This document shows positions 1 to 8,150 of a stretch of 64,000 nt of DNA, piece after piece; within the stretch, counting starts at the first letter, position 1; each line of letters opens with the position of its first letter. The notes under the pieces were generated by a model. The model did no database searches. It had not been told where the DNA came from and was given only the letters and a program-made list of their open reading frames with translations. This DNA comes from Phytoseiulus persimilis (lineage: Eukaryota > Arthropoda > Arachnida > Mesostigmata > Phytoseiidae), in the NCBI GenBank assembly GCA_037576195.1, contig CM075104.1, positions 874,775-938,774 on the forward strand, given 5' to 3'. The position numbers and the translations under genes are program-made.

Positions 1-2
1 TG

Positions 3-803
3 AAGAACTGCAAAGCATCTCCTGTTCCAATCGATGCCACTTCGAAATCTGCCTTTGAGGGGGAAGTCGATCTCAGTCTCCCATATCGAGAACTAGTGGG
101 GGGTTTGATGTTCGCTTCCGTGGTAAGCCGAGCAGAAATTTCGTACAGCGTGAACATGTTGGCTCGACACCTGGAGAGGCCTACCAAACATCTCTGGAAC
201 CTTGGTCTCAAAGTATTGAGGTATCTGTCTGGAACACGCTATTTCGGTCCGAAATACACTGGTGATGTCTCTGATGGCATAATCGCATACAGTGATTCTG
301 ACTGGAGTGGGTGCAAGGCAACCAGAGGATCCACGAGCAGCGCATTCATCCTATTCGGAGGCGCGTGCGTAGTTTGGTCCTCAAAGAGACAAAACTGCAT
401 TTCGCTGAGCTCCATGGAAAGCGAGATCATAGCCTGTAGCGAAATGGGAAAGTCCGTGGTCTGGTTGACCCGCCTTCTGGGAGAGGTCGGATACCCAGTG
501 GTACCAACTCTTCGGGTGGACAACACAGGTTGTTTGAATCTCTTCACCACCACACAGGTCTCCAGAAAAAGTAAGCATATCGAAATTCGCTACTTTTGGA
601 TGAGAGAAAAGATTGAGGCTGGGGAGTTTAAAATCGAGCATTGTGTAACTGATAAGAACATCGCAGACATAGGAACTAAAGCTCTGCCTGAAACTCACTT
701 TGTGGCACTGCGGAATCTTGCAGGCATCAAAAACCATGTGGAGTTTCAAAGCAATCTTGGTGCTTCAGCTCGTGGCAACGGTCACCAGCTTCTTCGAGTA
801 TAG
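3..803 (+). CDS. pol: Copia pol 3' end: RT thumb and RNase H (copy A)
   Basis: The C-terminal part of a copia polyprotein is open from base 3 to the stop at 801-803. It includes the end of the reverse transcriptase, the RNase H segment with a SDSDWSGC motif (about 294-317), the WSSKRQNCISLSSMESE block, and a copia-like terminus containing ADIGTKALPETH. RNase H degrades the RNA strand during reverse transcription in the particle. No frameshift or stop lies in the visible part, unlike copies B and C. The last 68 bases overlap the start of the env-like ORF in another frame. The N-terminal domains lie off the left edge. Confidence 0.9.
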   Translation, partial: KNCKASPVPIDATSKSAFEGEVDLSLPYRELVGGLMFASVVSRAEISYSVNMLARHLERPTKHLWNLGLKVLRYLSGTRYFGPKYTGDVSDGIIAYSDSDWSGCKATRGSTSSAFILFGGACVVWSSKRQNCISLSSMESEIIACSEMGKSVVWLTRLLGEVGYPVVPTLRVDNTGCLNLFTTTQVSRKSKHIEIRYFWMREKIEAGEFKIEHCVTDKNIADIGTKALPETHFVALRNLAGIKNHVEFQSNLGASARGNGHQLLRV

Positions 804-1242
804 TTCCTGCTGTTTGCCCCTCTGCATACGGTCCAACCAACCATGCATGATCTCAGAATTGAGTCCAGAACACTTCCCAGTTGATTGCATCCTCACGTTG
901 GACGGCTGCAGAGAAAAAGCGTCACCAACGGTCGCATGTTTGTTTCCCGACGGACAGGTGTTTGGAGGCCAAGACATCTGGGAAGCGTATTACAACTATA
1001 CACATCCGAATCCACAAAATCCTGTTCCAAACCCATCAACAAAGACGAACTTTCTCCTACTTTACGCGGTAATCCTCACGACGATCGTAGTGATCTATGG
1101 CGGTACTAGCTGTTCCCGATGCGTCATTCAAACATGGCGTCGGCTGCAGTACCAGCGTCTCAGCACAGAAGATCAGCCTTCTGCTGCTGGGGCTAACATG
1201 AACACCGGCTCGCCCTATGGCGCCACCACTCAAAACATCTAG
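736..1242 (+). CDS. Env-like type I membrane protein of the copia element (copy A)
   Basis: A 168-residue ORF in a different frame from pol, starting at ATG 736, 68 bases before the pol stop. The predicted protein has an N-terminal signal-peptide-like stretch (AILVLQLVATV), a short ectodomain of about 85 residues with several Cys (CCLPLC, PCM, DC, DGC), a Pro/Asn-rich stalk, one membrane span (about residues 102-119, LLLYAVILTTIVVIYGG) and a polar tail of about 50 residues. This gives a type I topology. Copy C is intact over the same 168 codons and copy B is frameshifted. The position just 3' of pol is where env sits in retroviruses, hence 'env-like', but I see no recognised fusion-protein fold, so an entry role is inference only. 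It converges with the mucin-like gene, with 74 bases between the two stops. Confidence 0.78.
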   Translation: MWSFKAILVLQLVATVTSFFEYSSCCLPLCIRSNQPCMISELSPEHFPVDCILTLDGCREKASPTVACLFPDGQVFGGQDIWEAYYNYTHPNPQNPVPNPSTKTNFLLLYAVILTTIVVIYGGTSCSRCVIQTWRRLQYQRLSTEDQPSAAGANMNTGSPYGATTQNI

Positions 1243-1269
1243 GATTCGCTCATTCACGGTGATCTCTCA

Positions 1270-1275
1270 AATAAA
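1270..1275 (+). promoter_or_regulatory. AATAAA poly(A) signal after the env-like ORF (copy A)
   Basis: A canonical AATAAA lies 28 bases after the env-like stop codon and is conserved in copy C (22,661). It could end a sense transcript before the antisense genes. Function is inferred from motif and position. Confidence 0.45.
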
Positions 1276-1316
1276 CGGAAAGCAACTTCTAGCCAAATAA
1301 GAACACTCTCACTTCC

Positions 1317-2927
1317 TCATGAATAATACTTGACAAAATTTTTACATTGTTGGCCAAACTTGTCATGCTCATCATCAATGGCAAATTCTACATGTCCAAC
1401 ATATAGACGTACTGTCATTGTGTTCCTGAGCGGAGTTGTTCTCCGGACGAAAATGCAGATCTTGTTAATCAGCGACTTACAAATTCGATTGTAACTCATG
1501 ATCGTGCACTGGTACCGATTGACGGGTGTGTACAGAATCATTGGTGGCGGCTCGGTGATAACAACGCCCGGTGTTGTACTGTCAACATCAGTGACAGCCG
1601 GATCGGTTGAGGAAGTGGAGAGAAAGGACTTGGAAGTTTCATCGGTGGTTGATGACGGTCCTTCTGTAGTTGATGTTTCCAACTTGTCTTCAACGGTTGT
1701 TGATGTTGTAACGTCGGGAGCCTCTGAGGTAGTCGATGATGAAGCTTTCTTGGCCTGACCAGTGGTTGTCGTTGAGCGAACCGTTGTGAGGTTTGTGACA
1801 ACCGGCTTGCGAGGGGTGGTCGATGTTGTGGTTCCGACCGGCCTCAGGGTGGTACGTTGAGTCGGACGTGTCGTAGTCGTGATTCTAGTGGACACGTTCA
1901 TACGCACCGGGTTTGCCTCGAGGACGACGAGATCATCCGAGGTCTCAATCATGGCCTCTGGGCCAGATTTGCTCTTCTGTTCATTGACAGCCCGAGATTC
2001 TGCGATAGTCACAACCGATAGTGGTCTGGCGGAAAAAGAACGCACAGACACTGAGAACGAATGGATGGTGGATGATGGAGAAATCAGACTTGTCCAGCTG
2101 GTCATTCTGAGGGAGGATTTAGATTAGTGAACTCTGTCCCTCAATGATGGAGATGATGACCGGAACAACGCTGTAGTCTGAAGGACCCATGTTGGCTGAA
2201 TCAAGGTCGGCATTATGATACTCCGACGAGAAAGCCTTGGGAAAACTGAAGGCGTGACCACTCTGCGCTCAGAAGAAAGCTCAGCAAATCCCGAAGGTGA
2301 AACATTGAAAATGCTAGATCTATAAACAGGTTCAGGGAACGGAGATCTAGTAGACAGAAGATGTCTTGACTTTGATGAATCCATCTCACGACGGAGAGAA
2401 GCCCCGAGAAGATCCCTCTGGTAGGCTAACTTCTGCTCCGTTGTGAAAGTCGTCAAGCTTGCGGAAGTTTTGAGAGTACGCGTAGGCGAGATCATGGTTG
2501 AGATCACAGAAGGAACAACTGGTTCCGATGCAGAGTTAGATGATGTGAGTTCTGAAGGGACCGGAATCACATGCAGCAGAAAAAGAGCGGAAGATACCTC
2601 AAGCCACGTGGTCGATGGCTCAAGGGAAATTGAAGAACTGTCCATCGAGCGAGATGTAGACAACGAGAAAGACTCAGATGAGCAACACGCACTTTGATGA
2701 TCCTCTGGGCAAAGTGTTTGGTAAAAAGCACTCTCTTCATCCACTGATGAAAAGTCCGGATGTCTCACGGAAGGGAGCACATACGACACAAAGACTCCCC
2801 AAACGAAATAAAGACTGAGAGCTAAACTCAGCAGAAAGAGGATGACCCCGGCCACTCGGCTGGCCAGCGACTTGAATTGAGACATCGAGTTCATCGCAGA
2901 TATATTGTGAAATGTGGAAATCCACAT
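1317..2927 (-). pseudogene. Antisense mucin-like type II membrane protein (copy A, one stop)
   Basis: This is a 537-codon reading frame on the strand opposite to pol, starting at ATG 2,927. It is broken only by one TAA at about 2,124, where copy C has TAC (Tyr). The protein has a short basic N-terminus, a strong membrane span (residues about 24-50, VILFLLSLALSLYFVWGVFV), a long Ser/Thr-rich region typical of O-glycosylated stalks (many TTTT and SSS runs), and a C-terminal module with four Cys (QC, IC, KIC, QQC). The positive charge before the span suggests N-in, C-out. No homologous family is recognised. It lies 223 bases after the coiled-coil gene on the same strand and may share its transcript or use its own promoter. 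Confidence 0.7.
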
Positions 2928-3150
2928 CGAGTCAGGTCTTGTATACCTACGAACTCGATGAGAAAGGGGTCCCTCTGTCAACACAACTTGGAGTGTTGTG
3001 AGAGTTGTTATTTAATCCGACACGGATAGAAAATATGCATTCGTGGTCGTTGGATTACTCTGAGAAGCTGATCGGAGTATCGATAACTCTCGAAAAGCAT
3101 AAACAAACTCCTGAGATTGAAAACAAATGGTTTCTGCGATGGTTCATGTC

Positions 3151-4868
3151 TCAAGCGCGGACGCACTTGGACGCCGTCCCAGAGGGACTGCATGCTGTGG
3201 ACTTTACTGGAACACTGCATCTCAGAAAATGCGTCACGGGCGCATTACCATCAACAACCAGGCAGGTTTCTTCGTACCGATGTTTACAGGCCCAAGCATC
3301 GTCATAACGCTCGCACTGGAAATACAGCGTAGAGATTCTTTTGCTGGATGGTGGCGCCGCATCGGGGATGAGACTGCGGTCGGTAACAGGTTCCGGATCG
3401 ATCGGATTCTGCGATGGATTCGGATTGATTCTTGCTACTGAATCTAGAGAGTGGAACATGAGAATGTTTCCAGTTCCAACTGTAACAAAGCAGCGAATTA
3501 GTCAGTACCGGAGAAGATTGTTGAAACTACCATGGGTCTGTAAGACCGTCTCTGATCAAGAGAATTTGTGAATGACGTACCTGTGATCAGGAGGAGAAGA
3601 AATCCGATGATCCATTTGCGTTTCTTCACTATCGTTCGAGCATCCTGACGAATGGAGCTCCAGCGAGCAGTTGGTACATTCGTGCTCTCCACGTGTTCAC
3701 ACGGAACCCGAGTCGATTCTTCGGTTTGGGCCTCAGTTGACTGCAGGTTTTCGGCCATGGCGAGTCTCACGGAGTTGAGGGAGGACCGCTGAGATCTCAC
3801 TGTAGTTGAGAGCCGGTCCACCTCGGCCTGTTGAGAACGCACGCTGGTCGCAAGGCATGAAACAGTCGAGCCTAGTGTGGTGACTGCAGACGTGAGATTC
3901 TTAACCTCCGTGTTCAGGATACACTGCATCGAAACGACGTCGGGAGTATCTTTTCCAAACTTCGTGACCGTGGCAGATTGCTGATCCTGACGAGTTCGGA
4001 TGTCCTTGTCTGCTTGCTCCAGGCTTCGATGTCGTTGATTGGTACGGTCAGCGAAATCTCGAAAGGCTGAATCCATCCGAATGAGATGAACTTCGAAGTC
4101 TTGTTGACTATCTTGAACATCCTTGATTTGTTTCTTCACGAATTCAGAAATCATCTTGGAGTTCTCTTCGGCTTGACTCATGGAACGGCTCAGTTTCAAT
4201 AACTCGGCCTGAATCTCGGGGGACGCGCTCGGTTGAGATGAACCGACAGACTGCAGATCAATCGAAAGCTTGCCCAGGTCGTCATTAAGAGTGGTTAGCT
4301 CTTTTCTGAGACTGGCTGTAACTTCATGCAAGTAACTGATCTGTTCAGTCGTGGCCATGCTGTTTGCAAAGGCGTCCTGCCGTTCGATCAAAGCATCTTG
4401 AGCTGCTGCGCTCTGGACACTGACTCGGAGCTGTTTTTGCGATTCCACTTGGAGCTCTTCTATCGAATGAAGAATTGGCTTAATTTGTTCGGTGGATGCT
4501 ACAGACTCCGCGAAGAGATCAAGCTGTACCAGGAGTCGCGAGAAGTTGTCAGCGTTCTGATTCGTCCGGCTCACCAGCTCGCGAATTACTGTTTGCATGT
4601 CGCGGGTCGACGAAAGCTGGTTCACGCGGGAAATCATGTCGTTCCGATACAGTTCAATGTTGGTTTCCATGCGAGCGACACGATCCATGACTAAACGACT
4701 TTGGCTTTCAACCCGTGAAATCCCAACGACATTGGAGACGACAAACGAGCTTTCTCGCATCAAAGGTCCTACCGGTTGGCCAGCGGACTCTGGGGATGGG
4801 GCTGCCTCTGTCGATGTCATTGGATGGTCTTCGGACACGTTCACCATAGAGAGCTGTTCTTCGGACAT
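3151..4868 (-). CDS. Antisense coiled-coil membrane protein, two exons (copy A)
   Basis: Exon 1 runs 4,868-3,581 and exon 2 runs 3,479-3,151 on the minus strand, giving 538 residues. Residues about 30-400 are rich in heptad-like Leu/Ile/Val with Gln/Glu/Ser and few Pro, as in a long coiled coil. A basic KKRKW then precedes a membrane span (IIGFLLLLIT) that exon 2 extends. Exon 2 adds about 108 residues with eight Cys (for example FQCERYDDAWACKHRYEETC). Basic residues before the span suggest a cytosolic coiled coil and an exposed Cys-rich end. Without splicing, the frame continues 27 codons past the splice site to a stop at 3,498, so an isoform without the Cys domain is possible. Copy C has the same structure with no stops. 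Family unknown. The ATG is the first in frame. Confidence 0.72.
3480..3580 (-). other. Spliceosomal intron in the antisense coiled-coil gene (copy A)
   Basis: On the minus strand the donor is ACAG|GTACGT at 3,580. The acceptor is TTTGTTACAG at 3,480, preceded by CTGAC/CTAAT branch-like motifs about 20 bases upstream. Length is 101 bases. Removal keeps frame (phase 1) and joins the membrane span to a Cys-rich reading frame that is open to a stop at 3,151. The same sites occur in copy C (24,863-24,963). Because the sites lie only on the antisense strand, they cannot serve the genomic retrotransposon RNA. Confidence 0.72.
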
Positions 4869-5114
4869 GATCACAAGCTGAATCTTCGGAACGTAGGACG
4901 AAGGTACCTCTCAGTTCGTAGACTGAGGAGGGAATGAACAGCACCGTCTATGCAACGGGTTGGAGACGATCTCAGTCTCTAGCCGCGTTCTCAAATGTCG
5001 TGCTTGAAGTTTCAAATGTTGTGCACGTCCGCCTCATGGAGCGGGGTAGGTATTGAGTTTCTCGTTCACTTCTTGAAGAAGAAGAATACTCTGCATCGAG
5101 AAATTGGCCCAGTG

Positions 5115-5585
5115 ATGCCAAGCGACGAATAATACTCAAAAGCAAATCCTACTAAACTTTGGTGGCAATGACCAAATTTGTCAGTATCATTGAGATAAAG
5201 AGGATAGGAAGTGAATTGTTCCCAGTGGAACAAATGCCCTTTTCAGACTGATTCCATCTAAGGGAGGATGATGAAATATAGCCATATTTCTGGGTAGCTG
5301 GAATTGGTCTGAACCAATGCGAGGTCCAGAAGACGAGGACATTCTGACCGGAACCCTTTTCTGTGAGATACTGACAATGCCATCCATGAAGGACCTTCCG
5401 GTCTTCATGGACTGGCTCTTCTTTCCACAGTGGTATATATAACCCCAATGAAGCAATGCTCAGGGAGCTACTCTATTCTAACACTGAATCCCTGTCTCTT
5501 CATTGTGTGCCGTGCTCTTCCCATACTCTACAGATACTTCTAGGTGAGGTGTCACCAACTGAGCTACGTGGACCTTATTCCAACA
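5115..5585 (+). repeat. 3' LTR of copia copy A
   Basis: About 470 bases are shared with the end of copy C (about 26,513-26,972), and the last part with the start of copy B (6,747-6,918). The LTR carries a TATATATAA box near 5,433, an AATAAA-like site just downstream (here AATGAA; AATAAA in B and C) and ends in CCAACA. The left boundary is uncertain because no complete 5' LTR is available; similarity between A and C continues through the whole accessory region, so it cannot mark the edge. The purine-rich GAAGAAGAAGAA near 5,083 is a candidate polypurine tract. Confidence 0.75.
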
Positions 5586-5843
5586 AGTCGTTGTCGCAAG
5601 TATCCTGCAGCCTCGTGACATGACATGTACCATAGCAAATATCGTGAGGGTCACAGCACGCGAGTGTATCGGCAGGGACCAGGGTGGTCTGGAGCCCCCC
5701 AGATCCACACCCGTTAGGTACGTTCTGGTAAAAGGAAGTCGATTTTAGAAGTTCGGGGAAACTAAACGCTAGGTTGTACCGTGAATCGCCCGGCTTCCGC
5801 GTATCGAGGTGTCGTAGGGGTATGCGCAAACACCACTGACGTG
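5586..5843 (-). pseudogene. Phospholipase A2-like exon, cut by the copia LTR
   Basis: The minus-strand frame contains GCGSGG followed by ACCDPHDICYGTC, which matches the Ca2+-loop and the catalytic CCxxHDxCYxxC signature of secreted phospholipase A2 (catalytic His-Asp pair, disulfide Cys). A plausible acceptor (CGTCAG) lies at about 5,844 and an in-frame stop lies just upstream, so this looks like an internal exon. The frame runs directly into the LTR end at 5,585, so the element interrupts the exon in its catalytic domain. The remaining exons are not seen. The family includes digestive, immune and venom enzymes, and nothing here decides which. It is probably host DNA. Confidence 0.6.
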
Positions 5844-5968
5844 ATGATCATGAAAAGTGGCTCGAGTGCAACAGATGAACGACCGTGACAGGTGAGATCC
5901 ATCACCTTCAAGCCGTCGTTGTAGCTCTATCATCTAAACAAGGTCCCTCGACGAAACACTTGAGCGCG
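5844..5968. other. Short unassigned spacer
   Basis: These 125 bases lie between the phospholipase-like exon and the displaced coiled-coil fragment. On the minus strand they would be intron or upstream sequence of the exon. Nothing else is recognised. Confidence 0.4.
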
Positions 5969-6746
5969 TAATGACGACCTGGGCAAGCTTTCGATTGATC
6001 TGCAGTCTGTCGGTTCATCTCAACCGAGCGCGTCCCCCGAGATTCAGGCCGAGTTATTGAAACTGAGCCGTTCCATGAGTCAAGCCGAAGAGAACTCCAA
6101 GATGATTTCTGAATTCGTGAAGAAACAAATCAAGGATGTTCAAGATAGTCAACAAGACTTCGAAGTTCGTCTCATTCGGATGGATTCAGCCTTTCGAGAT
6201 TTCGCTGACCGTACCAATCAACGACATCGAAGCCTGGAGCAAGCAGACAAGGACATCCGAACTCGTCAGGATCAGCAATCTGCCACGGTCACGAAGTTTG
6301 GAAAAAGATACTACCGACGTCGTATCGACGCAGTGTATCCTGAACACGGAGGTTAAGAATCTCACGTCTGCAGTCACCACACTAGGCTCGAGTGTTTCAT
6401 GCCTTGCGACCAGCGTGCGTTCTCAACAGGCCGAGGTGGACCGGCTCTCAACTACAGTGAGATCTCAGCGGTCCTCCCTCAACTCCGTGAGACTCGCCAT
6501 TGCCGAAAACCTGCAGTCAACTGAGGCCCAAACCGAAGAATCGACTCGGGTTCCGTGTGAACACGTGGAGAGCACGAATGTACCAACTGCTCGCTGGAGC
6601 TCCATTCGTCAGGATGCTCGAACGATAGTGAAGAAACGCAAATGGATCATCGGATTCCTTCTCCTCCTGATCACAGGTACGTCAGTCACAAATTCTCTTG
6701 ATCAGAGACGGTCTTACAGACCCATGGTAGTTTCAACAATCTTCAT
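5969..6746 (+). pseudogene. Inverted fragment of the coiled-coil gene
   Basis: This is a partial copy of the antisense coiled-coil gene, now on the plus strand. It covers the C-terminal half of the coil, the KKRK membrane span and most of the intron, and retains the GTACGT donor. It is therefore a DNA-level copy, not one from spliced RNA. An extra A near 6,302 shifts the frame. It starts abruptly at TAATGACGACC and fuses at about 6,746 to the middle of an LTR. The intact genes run minus to plus-strand elements, so this piece has been inverted. Confidence 0.8.
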
Positions 6747-6918
6747 GGTTCTTTCCACAGTGGTATATATAACCCCAATAAAGCAATGCTCAGGGAGCTA
6801 CTACTCTATTCTAACACTGAATCCCTGTCTCTTTATTGTGTGCCGTGCTCTTCCCATACTCTACAGATACTTCTAGGTGAGGTGTCACCAACTGAGCTAC
6901 GTGGACCTTATTCCAACA
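6747..6918 (+). repeat. Truncated 5' LTR of copia copy B
   Basis: The last 172 bases of the LTR: the TATATATAACC box, CCCCAATAAAGC, the conserved 3' part and the CCAACA end at 6,918. The upstream LTR part is missing, replaced by the inverted coiled-coil fragment. The TATA box remains, but upstream promoter sequence is lost. Confidence 0.8.
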
Positions 6919-6941
6919 TTCGTTATTGCGCACGAGTAATA
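6919..6941 (+). promoter_or_regulatory. Candidate primer-binding site (copy B)
   Basis: The bases immediately after the LTR (CGTTATTGCGCACGAG) resemble those at the same place in copia E (CGTTATCAGCACGATACTC at 48,484). The shared pattern CGTTAT..GCACGA next to an LTR ending in CA suggests a tRNA-primed start of minus-strand DNA synthesis. The matching tRNA was not identified. Confidence 0.4.
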
Positions 6942-7037
6942 GCGGACACCTTCATCTGGACAGTGTACTGTGAAGTGCGTGACTCTCAGAGTGTACAAGT
7001 GATCGTTCGGTGCATCGAGTGAAAGAAGTCCTCGTGA

Positions 7038-8150
7038 ATGATGAATCCATCTGAGAGTCAACGTGGTCAGGAAGATTCCACCAGCTCCCACGGCTTTAGT
7101 GATATAGGCGACGACATGCCCGAGCAATCAGCTAGACGAGTAGGCGAACAGCTGGAACAAGGCAAGGACGATGGGACAGATGATGAAGACGGTCTCAACA
7201 TGACTCCAAGGCATCGTCCCCGTGAACTGGTGCAGTTGAAGCTGGACGGCTCAAATTACACGGCTTGGAAAACACTGATTTATGCCGCATTGGATGCAGA
7301 TCCATATGCGCTCGATGTTGCTCTGGGAAATCTGGCACCGCCTCCTAAAACGAAGAACGACAAACAATCCAAAATCCAGAGGCAGAAGTTCGACGCTGGG
7401 AACCGTGCCGCCCGATGCACTCTCTTTGCATCGCTCCAAACTGCCCTCGCTGTTTCTCTGTTCTCCGGAAGATCCGACACCGTGGAAGCCCCAGAAATGT
7501 GGCGTGAGATAACCGGCAAGTTCACCCTTACAAATGGTGCTCTGAAACGGTTGGCTCTCACCAAGTTCCACAACTTCGTGTACCAGGCGAACAAGACAGC
7601 GGGGGACAACCTCTTCCGATTCAAGCAGATAGCGGCTCATGTTGCATCTCTTGGCGTCCAACTTCCTGATGATTTTTGAAGATAACGGTTCTTCTCGATA
7701 GTCTTCCCTCATCCTGGGAGGCCTTCAAGCAGGGTTTCAACGCGAGGGAGGATGCGTCTCAATCTCTGACACATCTGATGGCAGCTATCGAACTTGAGGC
7801 GATCAGAACAGGACGTTTCGACGCTAACGAGGTCACGGCCTTGTTCTCGAGACTCCGAACATCCCGTAACAAACAGCATCGTCAGAAGACTTTCAACAGG
7901 ACCAGTGTTAACCACACCGTCACTCGAACAACATAGAGAACCTGCTACCAGTGCGGGCGGACTGGACATCTCATGGCCCAGTGTCGCGTCCCAGTGCAGG
8001 GTGGGCACTCCGGCCGAAATCAACGACAGCACCATCATCGTCCTCAGCAACAACATCAGAATCACCAGAGACGCCCCGGAAGGCGACCTGGAAACCGGCA
8101 AAATCAACAACCCGCAACCGCCAACCACAGCGAAGTCCGTGCCATCGAGT
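7038..8150 (+). pseudogene. gag: Copia gag, copy B (frameshift and stop)
   Basis: The capsid precursor starts at ATG 7,038. It has an acidic N-terminus, then a copia-type Gag core (LKLDGSNYTAWK, MWREITGKFT, LALTKFHNF), and a CCHC zinc knuckle CYQCGRTGHLMAQC at about 7,940-7,980. The first frame ends at TGA 7,677, just after a run of five T; the continuation lies in the -1 frame. A TAG at 7,934 precedes the knuckle. Because the break is inside Gag and not at the gag/pol border, a one-base deletion in the T run is more likely than programmed slippage. Gag would package element RNA. Confidence 0.8.

Larger units (their letters stand above)
1..5585 (+). mobile_element. Copia-family LTR element, copy A (3' two thirds)
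   Basis: This is the 3' part of a Ty1/copia-type element whose 5' end lies outside the window. In order it holds the end of pol (to 803), a sense env-like ORF (736-1,242), a mucin-like gene on the minus strand (1,317-2,927), a spliced coiled-coil gene on the minus strand (3,151-4,868) and the 3' LTR ending at 5,585. The same order recurs in copy C, and the first part in copy B, so the non-pol genes belong to the element and are not flanking DNA. The element ends inside a phospholipase A2-like exon. Family assignment rests on copia-type RNase H signatures. The upstream target duplication cannot be seen. Confidence 0.88.

Noticed and set aside
1498-1758. Sense ORF over the mucin-like gene
   Set aside because: Complement of Thr/Ser-rich codons gives Val/Gly-rich open frames; no independent support.
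3005-3310. Sense ORF of about 100 codons between the two antisense genes
   Set aside because: It is the shadow of the Cys-rich exon 2 on the other strand; exon 2 has splice sites and conserved Cys, the sense frame has no motif.
7674-7680. Programmed frameshift site in gag
   Set aside because: Located inside Gag before the zinc knuckle and followed by another stop; a deletion is more likely (kept only as a low-interest finding).
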